A DNA stretch of 64,000 bases from Boswellia sacra (GCA_013180625.2 SNVD02002508.1:62001-126000); one strand, 5' to 3'; positions 36,396-46,693 are shown, numbered from the stretch's first letter. Notes: generated from the letters alone by a model not told the origin. Translations and numbers: made by a program.

Positions 36396-36664
36396 CACGT
36401 GGGAGATAAGTGTGGAGGTTTTGTCAACCTTCGCCGAAAGTGTATCTCCATTTTTAATGCTTCACGTGGGAGATAAGTGTAGAGGTTTTGTCAACCTCCG
36501 CTGAAAGTGTATCTCCATTTTTAATGCTTCACGTGGGAGACAAATGTGGCGGTTTTGTCAAACTCCGCCGAAAGTGTATGTCCATTTTTCATGCTTCACG
36601 TGGGAGACAAGTGTGTAGGTTTTGTCAAACCTGGCCGAAAGCATATCTCATTTTTTTCAAATCT
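36396..36664 (+). repeat. Four 67-bp tandem repeats, each with a CACGTG G-box, upstream of LOG-B
   Basis: Units start at 36396, 36463, 36530 and 36597, each with CACGTGGGAGA, then TTTTGTCAA and GAAAGTGTAT. CACGTG is the G-box bound by plant bZIP and bHLH factors, and ACGTGG is the ABRE core. The array ends about 170 bases before LOG-B. Element A has no such array. A promoter role is inference. Confidence 0.85.
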
Positions 36665-36731
36665 TGGGGCGATTAATCTGCATCGAGCAACTCCCACCGA
36701 AATTATGTCCCCATGTGTCAAATTTAAGAGT

Positions 36732-36738
36732 TATATAT
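36732..36738 (+). promoter_or_regulatory. Possible TATA box in front of LOG-B
   Basis: TATATAT lies about 100 bases before the position of the LOG-B start codon and downstream of the G-box array. Element A has CTATATAG at a similar distance. Not decisive in AT-rich DNA. Confidence 0.3.
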
Positions 36739-36836
36739 CCATGCTGCATATTTCATTTCATAACCTGTATTGCACTTGAATCGCATAATACCTAACGTAC
36801 ATCATTGTCTTACACAAGTTTAGAGCACTTTTAGCA

Positions 36837-37598
36837 ATAGAGAAAGCACCAATTCGGCGATTCCAAAATATATGCGTATTTTGTGGATCGCAATTTGGTA
36901 AAGATGGAGAGTTTACACCAGCAGCTCTTGATCTTGGTAGGACATTAGCTGCGAGGGGTATTCATTTGATTTATGGAGGGGGTAGTCTTGGGTTAATGGG
37001 GTGTGTGCCAACAGCTGCATCCCTAGGAGGGAGCAAAGTTCTCGGCATTATCCCTAAACCATTAGCTATACGAGATATCGTAGGCAACACAATCGGGGAA
37101 GAGTTACAGGTCTTTAGCATGCATGAGCGTATTGCACATATGGTAATTAAATCTGATGCATTTATAGCTTTGCCTGGTGGTTATGGTACATTAGAGGAGA
37201 TATTTCAAATCACCTCTTGGGCACAGCTAAACCTCCCTCGGAAACCCATTGGTTTGTTAAATGTCAATAATTTTTTTGATGGTTTGTTGTCTTTTCTTGA
37301 TCAAGCAGTAGAAAAAAACTTCATCTCACAGTCGGCGAGGCAAATCCGGGTTACAGCTTCAACTGCAGGGGAGTTAATTGACAAATTACAAGCATTCGTC
37401 TATTCGCCTGATCCAGCAATAGCTCGGATAGATTGGTTTGGAGAAGGCAATAAGAGGCGTAAACTGGATTTAAACGCTCCATCTGTAATCTTTATCTGCT
37501 GGTTTGCTTCATTTTCATTTGCTTTCTCTTTGTTGTGTTTATTTGAGTTAGTTTTTTTTTTTTCGTTTGTTTCTTCACCCCAGGTAATATTGTTCTAA
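36837..37598 (+). CDS. LOG-like: LOG-type cytokinin riboside 5'-monophosphate phosphoribohydrolase, intronless, start codon changed to ATA
   Basis: The open frame from 36837 reads (I)EKAPIRRFQNICVFCGS, where a LOG N-terminus would start with Met; ATA stands at the expected ATG, and a stop lies upstream. Motifs: FCGS near residue 15, YGGGSLGLMG at 46-55, MHERIAHM with catalytic Arg98, and PGGYGTLEE with catalytic Glu121. SWAQLNLPRKPIGLLNV and FISQSARQI complete the fold by about residue 190. The whole domain is one exon, unlike host LOG genes. After WFGEGN comes NKRRKLDLNAPS, a basic patch with an EAR-like LDLN motif, then about 40 hydrophobic residues that look like read-through. It lies 3' of integrase and ORFX, before the 3' LTR. 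If translated, it would convert cytokinin nucleotides to free bases. Confidence 0.9.
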   Translation: MEKAPIRRFQNICVFCGSQFGKDGEFTPAALDLGRTLAARGIHLIYGGGSLGLMGCVPTAASLGGSKVLGIIPKPLAIRDIVGNTIGEELQVFSMHERIAHMVIKSDAFIALPGGYGTLEEIFQITSWAQLNLPRKPIGLLNVNNFFDGLLSFLDQAVEKNFISQSARQIRVTASTAGELIDKLQAFVYSPDPAIARIDWFGEGNKRRKLDLNAPSVIFICWFASFSFAFSLLCLFELVFFFSFVSSPQVILF

Positions 37599-39551
37599 TC
37601 TTGGCTTTTTAGAGTGGGGCTCAAAAGTTCAGTTTCCTCTTGAAAACTGCATTCTAGATTTCTTTAATCCATAATGGCTGAATAAGGAGGCTAACTTCTA
37701 AACTTTTTAGACCCATTCTAACTGACTTGTTTGTGTTTGCTGATTTGTTGGACATTTATTATTTTCTGAGTAATTTAGTTTTTAAAATGTAATTTCGAGT
37801 TTGTTGGTGTGTTTTTTGTCTTTTATCAGTTTGATTCGAAAAAAAAAACAATTGTGGAAAAACCTGAGAATGGCAGAAATGTGGTTTTCTTACTCTTGAA
37901 ACACATTCTCTCTCAATAAATCTGTAGTTTGTTTATTTCATGTTGTTTGAAGTGTCTTGTTTCTTGTTTTGTTCTTTCATAACAAAGGTATATAGGCCTG
38001 AAAGTAAAAAAGAAACTTGTAAACAAATAAAAAACAGGAAAAAAACAAAACAACATGTTTTTTGAACCCCTTAATAAGAACCTTGACTTAAAGAGAAAAA
38101 AAAAAAAAGGGAAATCTTGGCGGGCTACTGGTCCCAAGGATTGTTGAAATATACAATCTTGACTCAGGTGTAACAACGCCACGTACCTCTTTTCTTACAT
38201 TTTGTGGGTCGATGATAAGATAATGATTGAATTAAGAATAACTCTTGGAAAATGATAAATTATGCATGGATCTGTGTGCTTGAAATGTTTATTGGTTTTC
38301 GCTTTGCTTTTGATTCCTTGCACAACATTGAGCACTGAGCCATTATCACTGAGTTATTTGTTCACTTAGAGAAAGTTTATGTAATTTAAATGTTTCTTCA
38401 GATTTCAATGAATTCTAAAACTTGTTTGATGGTCACTCAAGGCGAAATCCTAGACTGTGCAACATTGGGGAAATGATTTAGGCCATCTTTGGACCGTTTG
38501 AGCCTTAATAGCCAACCTTGATAGAAATTGATCCCTAGTTACTCCTTTGAGCCTCTGTAAGCCTTTTTCTTTGTTAACTCACTAAAAGATTTCCTAACCT
38601 AAATGAATTTGTTCCAAACAGTTTATCCCTTACCTATGAGCATGTAGATCATTCACAATTAAATTCTGAGCTATGTTCTGGTTTTGGGAAGTTAAAGGAG
38701 GTTGGGATGTGTCATGAGCAATGCAAGTGAGTTCTATTATGTTTGTAAAAAAAAAAGAAAAAAAGAAAAAAAAACCAATCTGTACTTATCGTCCACGTAC
38801 TTACACATTGAGGACAATGTGTTGTTTAAGTGTGGGGGAGGGGAAGTGTAAATAAAAAAAAAAGAAAAAAAGAAAAAAAAGAGAACAAAAGAAGAAGAAT
38901 AAGAGATCTATACCCTTAAGTGTTCTTAAAAAGAATGAAACAACAAAGTGTGGGGGTGTAGTTTTCTTTTGTTTTCTGCAAAAAAAAAAAAGGATTGAGT
39001 GTTCTAAATAAGTTTGGGGGAGTAACCTGGTGAATTGAAATGAAGTTGTGTTTTAGGGTTGAGCTCTACATAGTCTTGAATGATTTATGTGTTTGTGGGT
39101 GATTTGAGCCAAATTATTATCCTTTATCATACCTTCACCCAAGCCAAACGTTACAAACTTAATAAAGTCCTACTTGATCCTTGGTGTTGTGCATGTCTAC
39201 ATTAGTGGAGAGTGACTTGAAAAGCAGGCCTATGGAGTTCAGTTATACACACATCTTCAATATTAAATATGATTCATTTTTATGCATAAACTCATCCGGG
39301 TTACAAGTGATTAGGTGAGAATGGCTCTACACACACACACTTGAGGAATTGAAATGAAGCGAAACTAATCATTGAGATAAAATTCTTGATCAAGTGCATT
39401 ATTTTGAAGTTTTCCTTGGGTTATAATTAAGTACAATCTTTGAGGCCTATTTGCAAGATGAAGCATTTGTGTGTTTTAATTTTTTGTTGATTCTGTTTCG
39501 GTTTAGTTTTATTTCACATTATCATAGTTGCTCGAGGACTAGCAAAGTCTA
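37599..39551 (+). other. 3' untranslated region of Athila B
   Basis: No gene is supported. It has several A-rich runs (38100, 38750, 38860, 38980) and three GTGTGGGGG-type polypurine-like motifs (38830, 38950, 39550). Positions 38420-38510 match the Athila remnant at 8880-9060 in reverse. Confidence 0.7.
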
Positions 39552-39565
39552 AGTGTGGGGGAATT
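39552..39565 (+). other. Polypurine tract of Athila B
   Basis: AGTGTGGGGGAATT directly precedes the 3' LTR start TGATAAG at 39566. Confidence 0.85.
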
Positions 39566-40533
39566 TGATAAGTTCTATTTATATATCATTTTCATATCAA
39601 TTCGTCCATGTTTCTTTGCTATATTCCTTGGTATTTTGATGTTTTTGTGTGGGTTTGATGTTTGTAGGAGTTTTGGAGCAACTTGCACAAAAATGGAGTA
39701 AAACCCTTCATTTTCACCTCTGCTAGTCAACCATATTCTCGGATTTAATGTATTGATATACAATGAACCCGATGACATATTATATACCGTTGGAAAGCTC
39801 TCGAAGTCTATTTTCTGGAGAAATTTACGGTTTATAAATCCATTCAGTGTACCAAAAGTTGTAATCAAAAGAGTGTGAGAAGTATAGAAATGTAATTCCA
39901 CAAATCACTGTAGCATGTATAATACGGGACACTGTAGCAGGTTACTGTAGCAGAGTATTTAAACACATTTTAGGGTTTTATTTTGATAACTTGAAGGGGG
40001 AAAAACGTGGGAGGAGGCTGCATTTCTGGATTTCTCTCATCCCTTGGAGTTCTTGAAGGAGAAGGAAGATTTTGAAAGAGGAGGAACTACAATTCCAAGA
40101 AGATTCATCTACAAAGAAGATTTTCAAAGAATTTTCTAAGTACTTTCTTTCCTTTTCAATTCTGGAATTTCTCTGTATTGTATTTGTTATTCTGATTGAA
40201 TATGCGTAACTAAATCTGAATTGGTGAGGGTGATTTCAAAGCCCTTGATATGGATTTTGTGAGTTGATTGTGTAAGAAATTGTTATCCAATTCTCTAATT
40301 GAAGTTGCTTGTATTTCCCATATCTAATGCTTATGATTGCTTACTGATTGTATTTGGAATGGCCAACTGAATATAATCTGTTGTTGTCTATTGCTAGATT
40401 AGAAATCTTGATCCGTAATTGTTATGAATTTCCAATCATTAGTAGCAAAATTGTGATCAGAGATTGCAATTGGAGAATACAACCTAAGTTAAATAATCCG
40501 AGCTTGTGTGTTTATTGCTTAGATCAACCTATC

Positions 40534-40571
40534 CTGTCTCTTATACACATCTAGATGTGTATAAGAGACAG
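40534..40571. other. Tn5 mosaic-end junction adapter (assembly artefact), first copy
   Basis: CTGTCTCTTATACACATCT followed by its exact reverse complement: two back-to-back 19-bp Tn5 mosaic ends, the circularisation junction of Nextera mate-pair libraries. It replaces LTR bases present at the equivalent place in the 5' LTR (about 29193-29215). Confidence 0.97.
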
Positions 40572-40777
40572 GAATTAAACTCAGAGAGCTTGTCCTAGGT
40601 TGTTTAATGGATAGAGATTAAATAAAGAGCTTGTTTTATTTAACAACAAAGTAAGGAAAGATTAAGATGACAGAGCTTGTTGTTATCTACGGTTGATAAC
40701 TTCAATGCTGTAATTGGATTACAATTCTATGTTAATTCACAAATTCATATCTTGTGGCAAAGAATGAACTCTTAACC

Positions 40778-40815
40778 CTGTCTCTTATACACATCTAGAT
40801 GTGTATAAGAGACAG
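40778..40815. other. Tn5 mosaic-end junction adapter (assembly artefact), second copy
   Basis: Identical 38-bp palindrome, replacing about 45 bases of the LTR present at about 29420-29465. A second copy within 250 bases points to adapter-containing reads used in gap filling. Confidence 0.97.
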
Positions 40816-40996
40816 GTGTTATTCTTCATTTGCTTTCGTATTAAGTTTAGTTAATCAATCAACAAAACCCCCCCTGTTTAGTTTATTATTACCGGAAAAT
40901 AACAAATTCAATTAGAATCAATCCTCGTGGGAACGATATCTACTTATCACTTTATTACTTGTGCGACTAGTATACTTGCTAGTTTCGAACGCATCA

Positions 40997-41001
40997 TATA
41001 C
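40997..41001. other. Target site duplication TATAC of Athila B, right copy
   Basis: Matches 28215-28219; copia(+) gag continues directly after it. Confidence 0.95.
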
Positions 41002-42457
41002 TTATTGTGTAAGAAAAGGACACAAAGTGCATTTTTGCTATATTAAGAGAAATCATAATTTGAAACAAATATGGGTTCTAAAAAGTACAATAACTAACCA
41101 CAAGGACCCTAGAATATTTGGGTGCCAAAAAGTCACTCTTTGAATGTTGATTGTAGAAACAAATGAGTGACAAAAACAAGTGGTACTTAGATAGTGGATG
41201 CTCAAGGCATATGACTGGAAATGCCTCCAAGTTCTCAAGATTAATCATGAAGAAAGGAGGATATGTGACATTCGGTGATAATGCCAAAGGAAGGGTAATC
41301 AGACATGGTGATATTGGTAACCCTTCTTCACCTATTATTGAAAATGTTTTGCTTGTTAATGATTTGAAACATGATTTGATTAGCATTAGTCAATTATGTA
41401 ATAAGGGATATTTTGTTGCTTTTGAGCCTAATAGATGTGTGATTAAGGATGTTAGTAACAATAAGACATTATTTATTGGTAATAGATGTGGTAATATTTA
41501 TACAATTGATATTGATGTTAATGATCGTGTAGACAAGTATTTAATTGTTAATCATGATGCTTGGTTATGGCATAGAAGATTAGGTCATCATAGCATGGAC
41601 ACAATTTAAAAAATTTCTAAAAATGATTCAGTTGATGGTCTTCCAAGAAAAAAAATTGAGAAGGATAAGATTTGTGATGCTTGTCAATTTGGAAAACAAG
41701 TGAGAACTTATTTTAAACAAAAGAAAATTATTTCAACAAATAAACCTCTACAAGTACTTCATTCAGATTTATTTGGATTATCAAGAACTCAAAGCCTTGG
41801 TCGAAAGTATTATGTTTTTGTTATTGTAAATGATTATTCAAGATTCACTTGGGTGTTATTATTGAAAACTAAAAATGAGGCCACACAAGCTTTTTCAAAA
41901 TTTACAAAAAGATCCAAAATCAAAAAGGGTATTCTATTGTGTCTATTAGGAGTGATAGTGGTGGTGAAGTAGACAATGTTGCATTTGAAAATCTTTGCAA
42001 TGAAAATAGTTTTGAACATAATTTTTCTGCACCTAGCATTCCACAACAAAATGGTGTTGTTGAGTCGAAAAATAGGACTATCCAATAAATGGATATGACC
42101 ATTTTACTTGAAAATAATTTGCCAAAATTTTTTGGGTCAAAGCCGTTAATACCACATACTTTATAATCAATCGAGTCCATATTAGAGCTTTAATAAAGAA
42201 AACTCCTATGAACTTTGGAAAGGAAGAAAACCCAACATTGGATTTTTTAAAGTTTTTGGATGTAAATGTTTTATTTCAAACACCAAGGATAACCTTGGAA
42301 AATTAGATGCAAAAGCCAATGTTGGAATTTTTTTTGGCTACTCCAACGATAGCAACGCATATAAAGTTTTTAACAAAAAGACTCTTGCTATCGAAGAATC
42401 TATGCATGTTGAATTTGATGAAACTAATATGATTTCTTCAAAAAAAACAAATGTGAT
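41002..42457 (+). pseudogene. copia(+) Gag end, protease and integrase, broken
   Basis: The second zinc knuckle continues (RKGHKVHFCYIKRN, from about 41010). Protease is at 41163-41609 with the catalytic block DSGCSRHMTG and LISISQLCNKGYF, reaching the integrase zinc finger (HRRLGHHSMDTI) before a stop. Integrase follows in fragments: CDACQFGKQ at 41680, LHSDLFGLSRTQSLG and NDYSRFTW at 41760-41850, RSDSGGEVDN at about 41950 in another frame, and a decayed C-terminal part. Homology ends at about 42450 and is followed directly by LTR sequence, so RT and RNase H are deleted. Confidence 0.87.
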
Positions 42458-42579
42458 TTCTTTATTCTTAAAGAAAAAGTGAACTAATTTTGATACAAGA
42501 AAAGTTTTATAAATCCGTTTTTATAAATAAAAACCAGCCAATTCACCCTTGCTCTTGTGTTGCCACACTTGGGTCAACA
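42458..42579 (+). repeat. Remnant of the copia(+) 3' LTR (last ~120 bp)
   Basis: TTTATTCTTAAAGAAAAAGTG onward matches the end of the 5' LTR (26497-26617), ending GGGTCAACA. The first part of the 3' LTR is missing, so the deletion runs from inside integrase into the LTR. Confidence 0.88.
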
Positions 42580-42584
42580 CCCAG
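42580..42584. other. Target site duplication CCCAG of copia(+), right copy
   Basis: Matches 17796-17800. Confidence 0.9.
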
Positions 42585-43762
42585 GGAGTTGAGGAATCAA
42601 CAGCATAAGAAGAAACCCCCAGCGAAAAGCAATGACACACGAAAAGAAGTCAAGAATGAAAAATGGCAGAACACGATGTATTTCCCCGATGGATTAGAAG
42701 GAGTCAGGAATAAAAGCGATAGCACTTAGTTATGAAACCCATTTAATACAAAATCTAGAGCAGATCAAAGAAGTTTGAAGAATACTTACAACACAGGCAT
42801 GAAACCTAACGAATGCAAATTATGAATAAATCATAAGAAGTATAAAGGATCTTAGCCGAAGTCACAAATAATGAGAAGGTCTAAAGAACATGAAGTTTTG
42901 CATGATAGACGTTTTCCCAGTAGGACATGCATTAGAAGGAAACCCTAAGAAGTAGGTGTGCCTAAGAGTGTTTTAAGCCTTTAGAATAGGCACAAACCTA
43001 AGAAGAGTGCACTAAAGAGTATTATGTTGAAAAGCTTTGGAAGTAGGTGCACTTAAGAGTGTTTTAAACCATTAGAATAAGAACAAGCGTTAAGAATAGG
43101 CACACTGAAGAATGTTATGTTGAAAACCCTAGGAAGTAGGTGTACTTAAAAGTGTTTTAAGCCCTTAGAATAGAAGCAAGCCCTAAGAAGAGGCACACAA
43201 AAAAGTGTTTTAAAACCTAAAAGGTAGGTGCACTTAAGAGTGTTTGAAACCCTTAAAATAGTCGTATTGAAAAGTGCTATAAGACCCTAAGAAGTAGGTG
43301 CATTGAAGAGTGTTAAAAACCCTAAGAAGTAAGTGCACTGAATAGTGTTAGAAACCCTAAAACATAGGTGCACTAAAGAGTGTTAGAAACCCTAAAACAT
43401 AGGTGCACTAAAGAGTGTTTTATCACAGCATAATAAGGATACTTTCTAGTCCTTAAATGGGCACAACCGCCCTTAGATGGGTATAGTAACCCTCAGATGG
43501 GCACATTAGCTCTTGAATGGACACATTCGCCCCGGAGATATGCACATTAGCCCTTAGATGGGCACATCTACCCTAGAATGGGTGCCTCAACACTTGAGTG
43601 GGCACACCTTTTTGTAAGAATAGAAGAAGAGAGAGAGATGATGAGAAAGCCTAAAAGAATAAGAATGAAGACAAAGATGTCGAGAGGAAAGAAAGAAAGA
43701 CGAAGTAAGAGTACTTTGTTGACTTTGGTGTCTCACAAACCTTTCCAAAGTAGGGGGTAAGC
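42585..43762 (+). repeat. X1 3' region with two tandem arrays and polypurine tract
   Basis: No gene is supported. From about 42940 to 43420 a degenerate ~35-bp unit (CCCTAAAACATAGGTGCACT, then AAAGAGTGTTAGAAA) recurs about a dozen times, with the last two units nearly identical. From about 43440 to 43612 a ~23-bp unit built on GATGGGCACATTAGCCCTTA follows. AGTAGGGGGTAAGC at 43750-43762 is the polypurine tract before the LTR. Confidence 0.75.
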
Positions 43763-44809
43763 TATAGACACTAAATTATTGAGGCTTGATGAAGGAATGA
43801 AGATGAATGTTGAGCAAAGAAAATGACCAAAATGCCTTTGGGGGCCAAGAAGGAAAGGTAAGAGGGAATTGATAAAACATCTAACAAATTGACATGTGAC
43901 TTCAAAAAATCATAGAAATTGATCTAAGAGGAATCTGATGGTGATCATACACTGTTACAAAGCTATAGATGTCTAGTTTTTGTAGAAATTTATGGATCAC
44001 AAATCAGAGTTGAATCCGAGAAGTTATATGGTATCAAATGGGCAAAAGTCCAAAAAGACTACATTGACGGATGGAAAAATTGGAAAGTATGGAAGAGATA
44101 ATGGTAGGTCGGCTATCAAACAGCCACCTAGCTATCCATAATGGCCACGCAGCCATCTAACAGTCACCCCGCTATTGGGTGATGGCCGACCTGCTGTTTG
44201 AAGATGGCCGCCCAGCCGTTATGGCATATTTTCAAAAAATTTCATTATAAACCTTCCTTTTTTTATTTGCTTCTTCCTTTTTCAGGTTTAACCCTCCTCA
44301 ATATAAACAACCCCCTTCTCACTTTACAACACACCAAATTTTGATAAATCTTTTCTTTCTTTTGAAGACACACTCTGGAATTCAAGAAGTCTCTTTTAGT
44401 TAAAATTTTGAGGTGTTCTATTGCTCTAAACCTGAAAAGGATACATCTTATGACAAGAATTCTCTCCTCACTCCTTTCTCTTTTTTTTTTAATATTTTCT
44501 TTCTTAGTATTAAGCATAATTAGGTTTATGCATAATTAGAATAAGGATGATTAGGATTTAAGTTTATCCTTAGAAGCATGCTAGGGTTATTATGAATTGT
44601 TCTAACCCTTATTTGTTTTGCAAGATTGATAAGCATGTTGAGGTCAGTCTACTGTCCCTCTTTCATTAGAAACATGTTTAGGAGTTTATTTTATTCACGA
44701 ACGGTTGAAACATGCCTAAGGGCACATGTTTAGAATCATGCTTAGGAGCACATCATTAAAATCATGCTAAAAGAACATATTTGCTTTGGTGAATGCTAGG
44801 AAATAACAT
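43763..44809 (+). repeat. X1 3' LTR, first part
   Basis: It begins TATAGACACTAAATT, matching the TGTAGACAC start of LTRs Z and Y with one change, and is homologous to Z throughout. It is interrupted at 44809 by Z; the rest is at 46694-47735. Confidence 0.8.
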
Positions 44810-46693
44810 TGTAGACACAGAATTTTGAGGCTCGATGCTGAATTGAAAATGAATGTCAAACAAAAAAATGACCAAAATGCCCTTAAGGGTCAGGAAGGGA
44901 AGGGTGAGAAAGGGTTGGTGAAAGGCCTTAGAAACTGACATGTGACTTTGAAAAATCACAAAAATTAATGTAGGAAGAATCTGATGATGAGTCATATGCT
45001 GTTACAATGCTACGGATGTCTAGTTTTCTTGAAACTTTTGGATCATAAATCGGGGTTGGATCCAAGAAGTTATGCAACTGAAGGAGCAAAGGCCTGAAGG
45101 GATTGCATTGAAGGATGGTAAAATAGGAAAGGACCAAAAGGATAATAGTAGTTGGCTATCAAATAGCTGCCTGGATGTGCGAGGCAGCCACTCAGCTATT
45201 GGGTGATGGCCGACAATCCGTCAGACAGCCACCTGGCCGTTTGAAGATGGCCTCCCGGCCCTTCATGGTTTATTTTAAAAAAATTACATTATAAACCTTC
45301 CTTTCATGTTTTTGTTTCTTCCTTTTTCAGCTTCATCCCTCTCCTTTATAACACCCCCCCCCCCCCCCTCCTCCCGCTTCTCACTTTGCAAGGCACACTG
45401 ATTGTCGAATACAATCATCTATTCTCCCTCTCAAAGAAACGCTCGAGAAATTGAGAAGTTTTTTCCAATATAAAGATTTTCAGGCATTCTATTGCTTTAA
45501 ACCCGGAAAGGGTACGTCTTCAAAGTTGAATTATCTCCTCCCTCCTATTTTCTCTTATATTTTTCTTGCTTAGAAGAAACATGTTTAGGGTTTAAATTTA
45601 TGCTTACAAGTATGTTAGGGTTATTATGAATTATTCTAACCCCTCTTTGTTTTGCGAGATGGATAAGCGTGTCAAGATAAGTTAGTAATTCCTCCTTTAT
45701 TAGAGTCATGCTTTAGAGTTTCCTTTCTTTGCAAATGGTTAAAAACATGCTTATGAGTACATGCTTAGAATCATGCCTAAGAGCATATGATTAGAATCAT
45801 TATAGAAAGACTTATTTTTTTTTTTGATGAATGCTAGGAAATGGCATTAAATAGGTGATAATTACCGTTTTACCCTTGAATTACTTGTTTGATGATGATT
45901 GTTTGAATTAGGCTAGAATATGCCATGAGCATCATGTTTAGTCTAGAATTGCCATGAATTGATATGAATAATGCTAGAATAGCTATAGTAGAATTGCCAT
46001 GATAGAACTTATCAAAATCTAAGCTAGAATGTCATGATATTAGATTATGACTTTATTTGATTTTTAATTTGTTTATGAATGTACGAATGTTTATATATTA
46101 AGAAGTGTAATTATGTGATGCTATGAACTGATTATGGACTCACATTAATGGTGAAGGACCATTACTTAGAATAAATGTTCAAACATATGAATGTATGAAA
46201 TATTTTATTATTTTATTGTTGAAGGATAAATGATGTAATCCTCCTCCTATTCACTCATGTATGAAAGAAAATGTAATATCTTATCCTCCCTCTTTTTTTG
46301 TATGAATATACAACTGCTTTGATTGAGTTATCACCTCACATGGCCAATAAAGATAAAACTAAAAACGTGTGCATAAAATCAACTACTTAAGCGAACTAAG
46401 TAACAACACGAGCTATTTTTATTTGATATTTCCCTAGTAGAGACTGGATTTATATTCGGACGGGTCGAATGACTTGCACCTAACTTTCTAAACCCATCTA
46501 TAAAGGGATGAGGGTAGTTTAGGTCCCGAAGTGAGGGATCAGATTGCCCTCATTCATTTCCAATTGAATAATTGGGTGGTGACTCCATTCTTTAGACTTG
46601 CCCATGGCTCGTTTGTGTTCCCTTAAGTCTCAAAAGAGGCTTTGATATAGTGTCGCGGTCGCAAGCGCTCTGGCTGGATGAAAGCCCCGTTCA
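44810..46693 (+). repeat. Solo LTR Z inserted in the X1 LTR
   Basis: A complete Tat-type LTR from TGTAGACACAG to GCCCCGTTCA with no internal element. The X1 LTR continues on its right, aligned at ACC…TTTTACCCTTGAA (46715 against 45860). The flanking bases AACAT (44805-44809) and AGCAT (46696-46700) may be a decayed target duplication. It holds a run of 15 C (45354-45368). Confidence 0.8.

Larger units (their letters stand above)
28220..40996 (+). mobile_element. Athila-like Ty3/gypsy retrotransposon B carrying ORFX and LOG
   Basis: A complete element of 12.8 kb: LTRs at 28220-29642 and 39566-40996, tRNA-Asp-type PBS, gag, protease, RT-RNase H, integrase, ORFX, a G-box array, LOG, 3' untranslated region and polypurine tract, flanked by TATAC. 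LTR identity is roughly 98 % by eye outside two adapter artefacts, so insertion is fairly recent. Yet gag-pol holds several stops and frameshifts, and LOG has lost its start codon. It was probably mobilised by enzymes from other copies. Confidence 0.95.
39566..40996 (+). repeat. 3' LTR of Athila B (1431 bp, contains two adapter artefacts)
   Basis: Direct copy of 28220-29642. Apart from scattered single-base differences, it departs from the 5' LTR at two places, where 38-bp adapter palindromes replace about 23 and about 45 bases of LTR sequence. Confidence 0.95.
17801..42579 (+). mobile_element. Ty1/copia element copia(+), nested and internally deleted
   Basis: Borders are set by TGTTAGCC…GTCAACA ends and 5-bp duplications (CCCAG). 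The 5' LTR is split by copia(-) at 18062/25438. An initiator-Met-type PBS follows at 26620, then gag. Gag is split by Athila B (28220-40996) within its second zinc knuckle. Gag end, protease and part of integrase follow at 41002-42457. The rest of pol and most of the 3' LTR are deleted, leaving about 120 bases of LTR (42458-42579). The wording of gag resembles the SIRE/Maximus lineage, but this is tentative. Confidence 0.9.

Noticed and set aside
36396..36664. 67-bp repeats as a CRISPR-like array
   Set aside because: Units are contiguous and similar over their full length, without unique spacers, and the DNA is a plant genome.
36837..37598. LOG-B as a resident host gene with a retrotransposon inserted around it
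   Set aside because: It lies inside intact LTR and TATAC borders, has no introns, and a second copy occupies the same place in element A.
40534..40571. 38-bp palindrome as a natural transposon end or hairpin terminator
   Set aside because: It is exactly two Tn5 mosaic ends back to back, the known library adapter, and occurs twice, replacing LTR bases.
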